A stretch of 6,230 nt of DNA. Source: Pseudomonadota bacterium (GTDB taxonomy: Bacteria > Pseudomonadota > Gammaproteobacteria > Burkholderiales > Burkholderiaceae). The notes beneath the pieces were generated by a model, which was not told where the DNA came from, did not search any database, and was given only the letters and a program-made list of their open reading frames with translations. Each line of letters begins with the position of its first letter. The first letter of the stretch is position 1. Below, piece by piece: positions 1 to 5,589 of this stretch. The DNA is taken from contig JAKORH010000368.1 in NCBI GenBank assembly GCA_029777935.1, forward strand, positions 1 through 6,230, read 5' to 3'. Position numbers and translations under genes: made by a program.

Positions 1-117
1 AACGCGCACCACCAGTGCGAGACCGTGTTCAAGGCCTTCGCGCGTGCGCTGCGCATGGCAGTGGAGCCGGACCCGCGGGCTGCGGGCGCGGTGCCTTCCA
101 CAAAGGGCACGTTGTAG
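1..117 (+). CDS. hisB: Imidazoleglycerol-phosphate dehydratase, C-terminal end (partial)
   Basis: The window opens inside this gene; only the last 38 codons and a TAG stop are present. The visible protein starts [18 protein letters not shown] and ends VPSTKGTL. The NAHHxxE motif is the second metal-binding histidine cluster of IGP dehydratase, and the PSTKG(T/V)L tail is close to invariant in the family, so the assignment is secure despite the short length. The enzyme removes water from imidazole glycerol phosphate to give imidazole acetol phosphate, the step directly after HisHF. Its position just before hisH is the normal betaproteobacterial order. Whether this is the short monofunctional form or a fusion with histidinol phosphatase cannot be seen here; monofunctional is usual in Betaproteobacteria (inference). 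Confidence 0.96.
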   Translation, partial: NAHHQCETVFKAFARALRMAVEPDPRAAGAVPSTKGTL

Positions 118-253
118 CCATGTCCTGGCGTAGCCTTGGTTGTCGCGCGAGCGCGCGGCCGCCCGGAGCGAGCCGGCCGAATCCTTCGCCTCGCGTGTCG
201 CCTTGCCTGCACGTGCGGGCCGCGGCCTCGCGTACACGCAAGACGTTGGCACC
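118..253. repeat. GC-rich hisB-hisH spacer with inverted repeats
   Basis: This 136-base gap contains no credible separate gene. It holds CGCGCG at 144-149 facing CGCGCG at 152-157, and the self-complementary hexamer CGGCCG at 156-161 and again at 174-179, which could form a stem with a 12-base loop. The hisH frame is open back to a TTG at 140, but the upstream translation (Ala/Arg-rich) does not resemble HisH. In some relatives an extra membrane-protein gene lies at this place; none is seen here. No promoter is convincing, and no clear Shine-Dalgarno precedes the hisH start. Confidence 0.35.
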
Positions 254-898
254 GTGATCGCGGTCATCGACTACGGCATGGGCAACCTGCGCTCGGTCGC
301 GAAGGCGATCGAGCACGTAGCGCCGAGGGAAACCGTGGTCGTGACCAGCGATGCCGCGATCATCGAGCGGGCGTCGCGGGTCGTGTTTCCCGGCCAGGGC
401 GCGATGCCGGACTGCATGCGCTACCTGCGCGAAGCGGGGCTGGAGGACGCGGTGCGGCGCGCGGCCGACGCGAAGCCGGTGCTCGCGGTGTGCATCGGCG
501 AGCAGATGCTGTTCGCCTACTCGGAGGAGACGCGCGCGCCGGGAACGCCGACGCCGGGGCTGGGCCTGTTCCCCGGTGCGGTGGTGCGCTTCCGCGACGC
601 CGACATGAGGCGTTCCGGCGCGCGACTGAAGGTGCCGCACATGGGCTGGAACCGCGTGCGCCAGGCGCGGCCACATCCGCTGTGGGACGGGATCGCCGAC
701 GGCGCCTACTTCTACTTCGTGCACAGCTACTTTGTTGCGCCAGCCGAGGTGAGCCTGACGGTCGGCGAAACGGACTATGGCGTGATCTTTACCTGCGCAG
801 TGGCACGGGATAATATTTTTGCCACGCAGTTTCACCCCGAAAAGAGCGCCGCCGCCGGACTCAGGCTCTACGAAAACTTCACTCGCTGGAATCCCTGA
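254..898 (+). CDS. hisH: Imidazole glycerol phosphate synthase, glutamine amidotransferase subunit HisH
   Basis: HisH hydrolyses glutamine and passes ammonia through HisF to make imidazole glycerol phosphate and AICAR. The protein is 214 residues, the normal length. It shows the class I amidotransferase fold signature: [11 protein letters not shown] at residues 5-15, an oxyanion-strand PGQGAMPDC at 46-54, the nucleophile Cys80 in [10 protein letters not shown], and His194 and Glu196 in QFHPEKS completing the triad. I chose the GTG at 254 because the protein then begins [10 protein letters not shown], matching the family N-terminus; in-frame TTG codons at 140 and 203 would add unrelated sequence. 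No good Shine-Dalgarno precedes it. hisA follows after a 78-base pyrimidine-rich gap. Codons for Asp187-Phe190 are unusually AT-rich (GATAATATTTTT) for this gene. Its partner HisF lies more than 2 kb away, beyond the antisense gene. Confidence 0.96.
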   Translation: MIAVIDYGMGNLRSVAKAIEHVAPRETVVVTSDAAIIERASRVVFPGQGAMPDCMRYLREAGLEDAVRRAADAKPVLAVCIGEQMLFAYSEETRAPGTPTPGLGLFPGAVVRFRDADMRRSGARLKVPHMGWNRVRQARPHPLWDGIADGAYFYFVHSYFVAPAEVSLTVGETDYGVIFTCAVARDNIFATQFHPEKSAAAGLRLYENFTRWNP

Positions 899-976
899 TT
901 CCGGCCGTTCCGGCAACTCCCCGTTCCCTCCCGCCCGCAGCGACGCTTCGAGCCGCCGCTCCGATCCAGAACGTCC

Positions 977-1723
977 ATGCTGCTGATTCCTGCCATCGAC
1001 CTGAAAGACGGCAAGTGCGTGCGCCTGCGCCAGGGCGACATGAAGAGCGCCACCGTGTTCTCCGACGATCCGGTCGCGATGGCGCGTCACTGGGTCGAGC
1101 AGGGTGCGCGCCGGCTGCACGTGGTCGACCTGAACGGAGCGCGCTCCGGCCGCCCGATCAACGAAGCGGTGATCAAGAGGATCGTGCAGGCCGTGGGTGA
1201 CGAGGTGCCGGTGCAACTGGGCGGAGGCATCCGCGACATGGACACGATCGAACGCTACATCGACGACGGCGTGCGCTTCGTCGTGATCGGCACCGCCGCG
1301 GTCAAGAATCCCGGTTACCTGCATGATGCCTGCAGCGCCTTCGGCGGCCACGTGATCGTCGCGCTCGATGCCAAGGCCGGCAAGGTGATGACCGACGGCT
1401 GGAGCAAGCTCACCGGCCACGACGTGGTCGATCTGGCGCGCAAATTCGAGGACTACGGCGTCGACGCGATCCTCTACACCGACATCGGCCGCGATGGCAT
1501 GCTGGCGGGAGTGAACATCGAGGACACGGTCGAACTGGCGCGCGCGGTCAAGATCCCCGTGATCGCTAGCGGCGGCGTGGCGTCGATCAAGGACATCGAG
1601 GCGCTGTGCGCGGTCGAGAACGAGGGCATCGAAGCGGCGATCCTCGGCCGCTCGCTGTACGAAGGCACGCTCGACTTCAAGGCCGCGCAGGCGCGCGCGG
1701 ACGACCTGACCGACGAAGACTGA
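977..1723 (+). CDS. hisA: ProFAR isomerase HisA (phosphoribosylformimino-AICAR-phosphate ribotide isomerase)
   Basis: HisA carries out the Amadori-type isomerisation of ProFAR to PRFAR, the substrate of HisF. The protein is 248 residues, typical for a (beta/alpha)8-barrel HisA. The N-terminus [21 protein letters not shown] holds catalytic Asp8 and the family signature. Asp131 in [15 protein letters not shown] is the second catalytic residue. The phosphate-binding glycines are visible in QLGGGIRD (80-87) and IASGGV (196-201), and TDIGRDGM (168-175) is the usual barrel-strand motif. ATG at 977 is clear from the conserved N-terminus, although no strong Shine-Dalgarno precedes it. In most Betaproteobacteria hisF follows directly or overlaps; here an oppositely oriented 1.5-kb gene comes first, with only 41 bases between the two convergent stop codons. 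Confidence 0.97.
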   Translation: MLLIPAIDLKDGKCVRLRQGDMKSATVFSDDPVAMARHWVEQGARRLHVVDLNGARSGRPINEAVIKRIVQAVGDEVPVQLGGGIRDMDTIERYIDDGVRFVVIGTAAVKNPGYLHDACSAFGGHVIVALDAKAGKVMTDGWSKLTGHDVVDLARKFEDYGVDAILYTDIGRDGMLAGVNIEDTVELARAVKIPVIASGGVASIKDIEALCAVENEGIEAAILGRSLYEGTLDFKAAQARADDLTDED

Positions 1724-1729
1724 CCATCG

Positions 1730-1763
1730 GAGCCGGCGCCGGACGCGGCGCGGACCGCGGCTC
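1730..1763. terminator. GC-rich dyad between convergent stops, candidate bidirectional terminator
   Basis: The 41-base gap between the hisA stop and the antisense gene's stop is almost wholly dyad-symmetric. GAGCCG (1730-1735) can pair with CGGCTC (1758-1763), and inside lie the perfect palindrome CCGGCGCCGG (1733-1742) and the near-palindrome CGCGGACCGCG. It could terminate transcription of either gene, but there is no T-tract on either strand, so intrinsic terminator function is uncertain. If it were a strong terminator, hisFIE would need their own promoter. Confidence 0.35.
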
Positions 1764-1764
1764 G

Positions 1765-3276
1765 CTACGGAGAGCGGTCACCGGCGCGCAGCAGGCAAAG
1801 CGCGAAGTCGTCGAAAGCCCCGTAGGCAGGCAGGACGGGGCGCGCAGCGTCGCAGAGGTCGGGCGGTGCGGGATCGCCGCTCTGCTGGCGTCGCGGGGGC
1901 GCATCCGACCAGCGCAGATCGAGTTCATCCGGATGCCGGAACAGCCGTCGCACCGGGTGCAGCCCGACGAAGCCCAGAGCCGGCGCACTGGTCCGGTTGT
2001 CCTGTGCAAGCAGGGTAGCACCGTCGCGTGTACGCAGCGCCCCGTCGATCAGGTTGCCGTCGGCCCGTGCCGAACTCTGCGAATAGCGCACGACTACGCC
2101 GGCGGTGTCGAGGACGGTGTTGTGCGACCCCAGGGCCCCGGCGGCGCGGTTCAGGTAGATCCCTTCGTCGGAGCAGGATGCGATCAGGTTGCCCGCGATT
2201 TCGCCGCCCGACTGCTCGACCGCGCAGCGCCCGTCGCGGCAGCCCTGCGGGCTGCTGCCGCCGCCGCCGAGCGACAGCCCGACGCGCCGGCCCGGCGCGC
2301 CGCGCAGGCGATGCTCGCACAGCACGACGTTGTGGACGAAACGGTTGTCGGCGCCGGCACCCTTGGCGAACGCACCGTAGCTCGTGTGATCTCCGCCCGC
2401 CTTCACGAAGTCGGCGATCAGGTTGCCCTCGATGGTCCAGCCGCTGGCGGCGACGAGGTCGATCGGCGTCACCGGCGCGTCGGTCCGGCGCGGCGCCGTG
2501 TTCAGAAGCGTGTTGGCATCGATTCTTCCCGCGTCGGGAAACTGCCGGCCGTCGCCGTTGATCTTGATGTGCGCGTTGAAGTCGCGCAGCGCGTTGTTGC
2601 GGATCACGACGTCGTGGGCCGGTCCGACGACGTGAAATGCATGCTCGCACTGGTCGTGCGTGGCGCACACCCCGCGCACGACGAGATTCTCGAACACCCA
2701 GTACGGCGCGCGCACATGGAACCCTTCCAGCAGCGCGAACTCCAGGACCGCGTCGCCGAGCCGCTCGGCGCGGACGGTGATCGGTGCGTCGGCGCTGCCC
2801 GCGCGGGAAACTTCGATCGATGTGCCGCTGAAGCGGTAGGTTCCGGGCAGGAATTCGATCACGTCGCCGGGCTCCGCGTTCCCGATCGCCGTCGCAGCCG
2901 CGGCCGGGCTGCCAACCAGGACCACGCGCCCGGTGTCCTTCGCCTGCGAGGCCGCGCGCGGGCGAACCCGCGCGCCGGTCCAGACGGGATAGTCGACGCG
3001 CGGAAGCAGTTCGCCGCGATCGGCCGCGACCAGGACGCGGCTCGCCGCGCGCGCTGCGGTCTCGATCAGCGCGTTATGCCCGCTGGCGCGCCGCTCCAGG
3101 TAGGGCGCGAGCAGCCGCGGCGAGATGCCCAGCGAATCGATCACGAATGCCGCGGCAGCGAGCGCGGCCGTGACTGCGACGGCGAGCGCGAACACGATCA
3201 GGTGGCCGCGCCGCGGACGGCGAGGGCCCGGCGCAGGCACCGGTTGCACTATGCTTGGCTTCAGCGTGGCCTCCAA
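1765..3276 (-). CDS. Membrane-anchored right-handed parallel beta-helix protein, function unknown
   Basis: This is a 503-residue protein on the opposite strand to everything else. Residues about 17-25 are Arg-rich (GPRRPRRGH) and are followed by one hydrophobic segment at about 26-48, predicting an inner-membrane anchor with the rest in the periplasm. Residues about 117-180 ([34 protein letters not shown]) resemble the N-terminal part of chondroitinase-B/PL6-like parallel beta-helices. About 185-430 holds repeated N-x-(L/V)-type coils such as [44 protein letters not shown] and SHNTVLDT. Eight cysteines (204, 210, 320, 346, 351, 368, 475, 494) would suit periplasmic disulfides. No substrate can be assigned. 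The start is uncertain: TTG at 3276 has no clear upstream Shine-Dalgarno; GGAGG at 3274-3270 sits 5 bases before a CTG at 3264; a GTG lies at 3249. Its placement divides the his operon. Confidence 0.85.
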   Translation of the reverse strand: MEATLKPSIVQPVPAPGPRRPRRGHLIVFALAVAVTAALAAAAFVIDSLGISPRLLAPYLERRASGHNALIETAARAASRVLVAADRGELLPRVDYPVWTGARVRPRAASQAKDTGRVVLVGSPAAAATAIGNAEPGDVIEFLPGTYRFSGTSIEVSRAGSADAPITVRAERLGDAVLEFALLEGFHVRAPYWVFENLVVRGVCATHDQCEHAFHVVGPAHDVVIRNNALRDFNAHIKINGDGRQFPDAGRIDANTLLNTAPRRTDAPVTPIDLVAASGWTIEGNLIADFVKAGGDHTSYGAFAKGAGADNRFVHNVVLCEHRLRGAPGRRVGLSLGGGGSSPQGCRDGRCAVEQSGGEIAGNLIASCSDEGIYLNRAAGALGSHNTVLDTAGVVVRYSQSSARADGNLIDGALRTRDGATLLAQDNRTSAPALGFVGLHPVRRLFRHPDELDLRWSDAPPRRQQSGDPAPPDLCDAARPVLPAYGAFDDFALCLLRAGDRSP

Positions 3277-4109
3277 TGCTCGCGAAACGCATTATTCCCT
3301 GCCTCGACGTGACCGCGGGCCGCGTGGTCAAGGGCGTCAATTTCGTCGCGCTGCGCGACGCCGGCGATCCGGTCGAAATCGCGCGCCGCTACGACGAGCA
3401 GGGCGCGGACGAACTGACCTTCCTCGACATCACCGCCAGCTCCGATCAGCGCGACATCATCCTGCACGTGATCGAAGCCGTCGCTGAGCAGGTGTTCATT
3501 CCGCTGACGGTCGGCGGGGGCGTGCGCAAGGTCGATGACGTGCGCCGGCTGCTGAACGCAGGCGCCGACAAGATCTCGATCAACACGGCGGCGGTGCAGG
3601 ACCCGCAACTCGTCGCCGCGGCGACCGCGCGGTTCGGCTCGCAGTGCATCGTGGTAGCCATCGACGCGCGACGCCGCGTCGATCCACAACCTGACGCGCG
3701 ACGCCGCGTCGACCCGCAACCTGACGCGCGAAGCCGCGTCGCGCACGATCCGTCACGCGGCTGGGAGGTCTACACGCACGGCGGCCGCACGCCGACGGGG
3801 CTCGATGCGATCGACTGGGCGCGCCGGGTGGCGGAACTCGGCGCGGGCGAGATCCTTCTCACGAGCATGGATCGCGACGGCACGAAGATGGGCTTCGACC
3901 TCGACTTGACGCGCACCGTCGCCGACGCGGTGCCGATTCCGGTGATCGCCTCCGGCGGTGTCGGCACGCTTCAGCACCTGGCCGACGGCATCGCGCAGGG
4001 CGGTGCCGACGCGGTGCTCGCGGCCTCGATCTTCCACTACGGCGAATTCACCGTGCGGCAGGCAAAGGAATATCTCGCCGCGCAGGGGATTCCGATGAGG
4101 CTGGAATGA
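3276..4109 (+). CDS. hisF: Imidazole glycerol phosphate synthase, cyclase subunit HisF, with internal repeat expansion
   Basis: HisF takes ammonia from HisH and converts PRFAR to imidazole glycerol phosphate plus AICAR. The barrel signatures are intact: [12 protein letters not shown] with catalytic Asp11, LTVGGGVR (77-84), [14 protein letters not shown] (94-107), CIVVAID with catalytic Asp130, [16 protein letters not shown] (167-182), [16 protein letters not shown] (193-208) and IASGGVG (224-230). The length is 277 residues against roughly 252-257 usually; the excess is explained by two extra 10-residue units immediately after strand beta-5 ([10 protein letters not shown] twice, then the diverged [10 protein letters not shown]). 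ATG at 3276 is fixed by the conserved N-terminus; an in-frame upstream extension to 3255 is not HisF-like. No Shine-Dalgarno is visible, and the start codon shares one base with the proposed TTG start of the divergent gene. The reading frame is open, so the gene looks functional, but activity with the expanded loop is unproven. Confidence 0.96.
   Translation: MLAKRIIPCLDVTAGRVVKGVNFVALRDAGDPVEIARRYDEQGADELTFLDITASSDQRDIILHVIEAVAEQVFIPLTVGGGVRKVDDVRRLLNAGADKISINTAAVQDPQLVAAATARFGSQCIVVAIDARRRVDPQPDARRRVDPQPDARSRVAHDPSRGWEVYTHGGRTPTGLDAIDWARRVAELGAGEILLTSMDRDGTKMGFDLDLTRTVADAVPIPVIASGGVGTLQHLADGIAQGGADAVLAASIFHYGEFTVRQAKEYLAAQGIPMRLE
3663..3752 (+). repeat. In-frame 30-bp tandem repeat in hisF (two full units plus one diverged)
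   Basis: Units lie at 3663-3692, 3693-3722 and 3723-3752. The first two differ at only two bases and encode [10 protein letters not shown] twice; the third matches over its first 18 bases except one and then diverges ([10 protein letters not shown]). Each unit begins GACGCG and carries CGCGTC six bases later, so each can form a small 6-bp hairpin. The first codon of unit 1 is the catalytic Asp130 codon. The 30-base unit keeps the frame. The third unit plus following residues matches the usual loop before GWEVYTHGG, so the extra material is most simply two duplicated units. Confidence 0.9.
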
Positions 4110-4113
4110 GCGC

Positions 4114-4160
4114 GCCGGGCGGCCCCAAGAAGCGCGAATCCTTGGCGCGCAGCGACAGGG
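4114..4160. repeat. REP-like intergenic element, copy 1 (hisF-hisI spacer)
   Basis: The core GCCGGGCGGCCCCAAGA at 4114-4130 matches 16 of 17 bases with 6100-6116 after tatB. Both copies start four to six bases after a stop codon. Here GCGCGCC at 4110-4116 can pair with GGCGCGC at 4144-4150, or CCAAG at 4125-4129 with CTTGG at 4141-4145, as alternative stems. The core resembles short repeats I associate with intergenic regions of Burkholderiales; this is from memory and not checked. Confidence 0.6.
4157..4160 (+). promoter_or_regulatory. Candidate ribosome binding site for hisI
   Basis: AGGG at 4157-4160 lies seven bases before the hisI ATG. It is one of only two plausible Shine-Dalgarno sites in the window and it falls within the second copy of the direct repeat. 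Confidence 0.5.
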
Positions 4161-4167
4161 TATTCCG

Positions 4168-4551
4168 ATGAGCTGGCTCGACGACATCGCCTTCGACGAG
4201 CGCGGACTCGTGCCGGTGATCGCGCAGGATGCCTCGACGCGCCGCGTGCTGATGGTTGCGTGGGCCGATCGCGAGGCGCTGGCCGAAACCGCCGCGTCCG
4301 GGCAGGCGGTCTACTTCTCGCGCTCGCGCGGCAAGCTGTGGCGCAAGGGCGAGGAGTCCGGCCATCGGCAGAGTGTCGGAGAGCTCCGGCTCGACTGCGA
4401 CGGCGACGTGGTGCTGTATCTGGTCGAGCAGGCCGGCGGCATCGCCTGCCATACCGGACGCGAAAGCTGCTTTTTCCGCCGCCTCGACGGCGGCGCATGG
4501 CACACGGTCGATCCGGTGCTGAAGGACCCTGAACTCATCTACCGCAAATGA
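4168..4551 (+). CDS. hisI: Phosphoribosyl-AMP cyclohydrolase HisI (monofunctional)
   Basis: HisI opens the adenine ring of phosphoribosyl-AMP, the third step of histidine synthesis, as a zinc- and magnesium-dependent enzyme. The protein is 127 residues, the usual size of the stand-alone cyclohydrolase rather than the fused HisIE of enterobacteria. The N-terminus [21 protein letters not shown] is family-typical. WRKGEESGH (58-66) is the substrate-binding signature, DCDGD (76-80) provides the magnesium-binding aspartates, and Cys77, Cys94 and Cys101 (CHTGRESCF) are the conserved cysteines thought to hold zinc. The stop TGA overlaps the hisE start by four bases (ATGA), which suggests translational coupling with HisE, the preceding enzyme in the pathway. 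The gap from hisF contains a repeat element. Confidence 0.97.
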   Translation: MSWLDDIAFDERGLVPVIAQDASTRRVLMVAWADREALAETAASGQAVYFSRSRGKLWRKGEESGHRQSVGELRLDCDGDVVLYLVEQAGGIACHTGRESCFFRRLDGGAWHTVDPVLKDPELIYRK

Positions 4552-4883
4552 ACGACGAGACGCTGCGCAAGCTCGCCGACGTGATCGAGTCGCGCAAGGG
4601 CGGTGACCCTGACCGGTCCTACGTCGCGCGGTTGCTCGCCCGGGCACCCGATTCGATCCTGAAGAAGATCGGCGAAGAGGCCACCGAAACCGTGATGGCG
4701 GCCAAGGACGGCGCGCGCGACCGCATCGTCGCCGAGACCGCCGACCTGTGGTTCCATTGTCTGGTGCTCCTCGCGCACTACGACCTGCGCCCCGAGGAAG
4801 TGCTGGTCGAACTCGAGCGCCGTGCCGGCACGTCGGGGCTGGAAGAGAAGGCCGCCCGCAAAGCCATCAGCCGCGGACAATGA
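4548..4883 (+). CDS. hisE: Phosphoribosyl-ATP pyrophosphohydrolase HisE
   Basis: HisE hydrolyses phosphoribosyl-ATP to phosphoribosyl-AMP and pyrophosphate, supplying HisI. The protein is 111 residues and all-alpha, of the MazG-like fold. The motif [15 protein letters not shown] (41-55) and the downstream [13 protein letters not shown] (63-75) contain the acidic residues (Glu43, Glu44, Glu47, Glu64, Asp67) that bind magnesium in this family. ATG at 4548 overlaps the hisI stop as ATGA; no separate Shine-Dalgarno is needed if translation is coupled. The C-terminal Lys/Ala-rich tail is ordinary for betaproteobacterial HisE. A GACGC-rich repeat follows the stop and fills the space to the next gene. 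Confidence 0.96.
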   Translation: MNDETLRKLADVIESRKGGDPDRSYVARLLARAPDSILKKIGEEATETVMAAKDGARDRIVAETADLWFHCLVLLAHYDLRPEEVLVELERRAGTSGLEEKAARKAISRGQ

Positions 4884-4886
4884 CTC

Positions 4887-4923
4887 CCAACGCCCGACGC
4901 CCGACGCCAACGCCCGACGCCAA
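4887..4923 (+). repeat. GACGC-rich short tandem repeat abutting the HIT start codon
   Basis: The 40-base hisE-HIT gap is nearly all repeat: CCAACGCCCGACGC, then CCGACGC, then CAACGCCCGACGC, then CAA. The last base of the repeat is directly before the HIT ATG. The same words (CGCCCGACGC) recur upstream of tatB at 5571-5580. No Shine-Dalgarno is left in front of the HIT gene. Confidence 0.8.
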
Positions 4924-5271
4924 ATGACCCACGACCCGAACTGCATCTTCTGCCGCATCGTCAAGGGAGAGCTTCCCGCCCGGCTCGTCCACGAGGACGA
5001 CGAATTCATCGTGTTCCCGGACATCCACCCGGCCGCGCCGGTGCACCTGCTGATGGTGCCGAAGGAACACTTCGCGTCGCTGGCCGACGCGCAGCAGCGG
5101 CACGCGGCGTTGTTGGGTAAAATGTTGCTTGTCGCACCGCGGCTTGCACGAGAACAAGGCGCCACGAACGGATGTCGTGTCGTCATCAATAACGGCCCGG
5201 ACGGCGGGCAAGAGGTCTACCACTTGCACGTGCACGTGCTGGGCGGCGCCCGGCCGTGGAAACGTCTATAG
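4924..5271 (+). CDS. HIT-family (histidine triad, HinT-like) nucleotide-binding hydrolase
   Basis: This 115-residue protein belongs to the HIT superfamily, whose HinT branch hydrolyses purine nucleoside phosphoramidates and aminoacyl-adenylates. The triad motif is HLHVHVL at residues 100-106, with His102 as the expected nucleophile. CIFCRIVKGELPARLVHEDD (7-26) is the typical N-terminus, with a Cys-x-x-Cys pair that binds zinc in some members. VVINNGPDGGQEVYH (86-100) is the nucleotide-pocket segment. The length is normal. ATG at 4924 follows from the conserved N-terminus, yet it has no Shine-Dalgarno and a repeat lies directly upstream. The C-terminus GGARPWKRL is a little different from the common GGRPMxWPPG ending. 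The stop codon is part of the tatA ribosome site, so translation of the two genes may be linked. It often sits between hisE and tatA in Betaproteobacteria; no specific role in either pathway is known to me. Confidence 0.93.
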   Translation: MTHDPNCIFCRIVKGELPARLVHEDDEFIVFPDIHPAAPVHLLMVPKEHFASLADAQQRHAALLGKMLLVAPRLAREQGATNGCRVVINNGPDGGQEVYHLHVHVLGGARPWKRL

Positions 5272-5274
5272 GAG
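5271..5274 (+). promoter_or_regulatory. Ribosome binding site for tatA
   Basis: GGAG at 5271-5274 lies six bases before the tatA ATG and overlaps the last base of the HIT stop codon. It is the clearest Shine-Dalgarno in the window and fits the high TatA production the pathway needs. Confidence 0.75.
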
Positions 5275-5280
5275 CTGAAT

Positions 5281-5508
5281 ATGGGTTCGTTGTCGATTTG
5301 GCATTGGCTGATCGTCCTGCTGGTGATCATCCTGGTGTTCGGTACCGGCAAGCTGCGGAACATCGGCAAGGATCTCGGCGGCGCGATCAAGGGCTTCAAG
5401 GAAGGTGTGGCCGAAGGCAACGCGGAAGCCGCCAAGCCGCCGGCGAAAGTCGAGGAAGCCAAGCAGGTCGGCCAGACGATCGACGTGCAGGCCAAAGAGA
5501 AGTCCTGA
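5281..5508 (+). CDS. tatA: Sec-independent protein translocase subunit TatA
   Basis: TatA oligomers form the part of the Tat system that lets folded proteins with twin-arginine signals cross the inner membrane. The protein is 75 residues. A single membrane segment at about 6-20 ([15 protein letters not shown]) is followed by the hinge FGTGKL (20-25), an amphipathic helix (about 24-42, [18 protein letters not shown]) and a charged, disordered tail. The hinge has Gly where many relatives have Lys (FGTKKL), a mild difference. TatA is told apart from TatB by the short length and the FGT hinge. The start is fixed by the GGAG site and the conserved N-terminus. Ten bases separate it from the HIT stop. 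The 81-base gap to tatB holds an inverted repeat that could lower downstream expression (inference). Confidence 0.96.
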   Translation: MGSLSIWHWLIVLLVIILVFGTGKLRNIGKDLGGAIKGFKEGVAEGNAEAAKPPAKVEEAKQVGQTIDVQAKEKS

Positions 5509-5523
5509 TTCTCTCGTCGGGTG

Positions 5524-5587
5524 TTGACGCCGGGCGTCGGGCGCGCATCGCCTTGACGCCGGACGCTCGACGCCCGACGCCCGACCC
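5524..5587. repeat. GACGC-rich inverted repeat in the tatA-tatB spacer
   Basis: Bases 5531-5543 and 5571-5583 are a perfect 13-bp inverted repeat (CGGGCGTCGGGCG and its complement) with a 27-base loop. Inside are a second palindrome GACGCC-G-GGCGTC at 5526-5538 and a 10-bp direct repeat TTGACGCCGG at 5524-5533 and 5553-5562. The element ends two bases before the tatB ATG and leaves no Shine-Dalgarno. There is no T-tract, so it may act as an mRNA processing or stabilising structure that lowers TatB relative to TatA rather than as a simple terminator (inference). Confidence 0.8.
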
Positions 5588-5589
5588 GC

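Larger units (their letters stand above)
4083..4176 (+). repeat. Near-perfect direct repeat flanking the hisF-hisI spacer
   Basis: Bases 4083-4099 (the last codons of hisF) and 4156-4172 (hisI ribosome site and start) match at 16 of 17 positions, CAGGG(G/T)ATTCCGATGAG, and after a one-base gap both continue CTGG. The copies are 73 bases apart and bracket the REP-like element at 4114-4160. In copy 1 the ATG is an internal Met codon of HisF; in copy 2 it is the hisI start. Confidence 0.75.

Noticed and set aside
136..813. Long plus-strand open frame overlapping hisH in another phase
   Set aside because: The translation is Arg/Ala/Gly-rich with no family features, and the hisH frame explains the same DNA with conserved catalytic residues. 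It is a shadow of a GC-rich gene.
899..976. Possible small gene or element in the hisH-hisA gap
   Set aside because: The 78 bases are pyrimidine-rich with a short TTCCGGC direct repeat only; there is no start codon with a ribosome site and no strong dyad.
29..1420. 463-residue minus-strand open frame over hisH and hisA
   Set aside because: It lies opposite two certain genes and has a low-complexity His/Arg/Ala-rich text, typical of antisense frames in GC-rich DNA.
1606..3312. 568-residue open frame on the plus strand, opposite the beta-helix gene
   Set aside because: It is the antisense of the beta-helix gene and runs into hisA and hisF. Its protein shows no domain, whereas the minus strand has a membrane anchor and beta-helix repeats.
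3277..3340. Minus-strand promoter for the beta-helix gene within the hisF start (TTGAC words and AATAAT)
   Set aside because: The TTGAC words lie about 30 or more bases from AATAAT, far from the usual 17, so no sigma70-type promoter can be supported.
3663..3752. CRISPR-like array
   Set aside because: The units are directly contiguous without spacers and are read in frame as part of HisF, so this is a tandem repeat and not a CRISPR array.
5118..5123. TAAAAT inside the HIT gene as a promoter for tatA
   Set aside because: It matches five of six bases of a -10 box, but no -35 box stands at a suitable distance and it falls in ordinary coding sequence (GlyLysMet).
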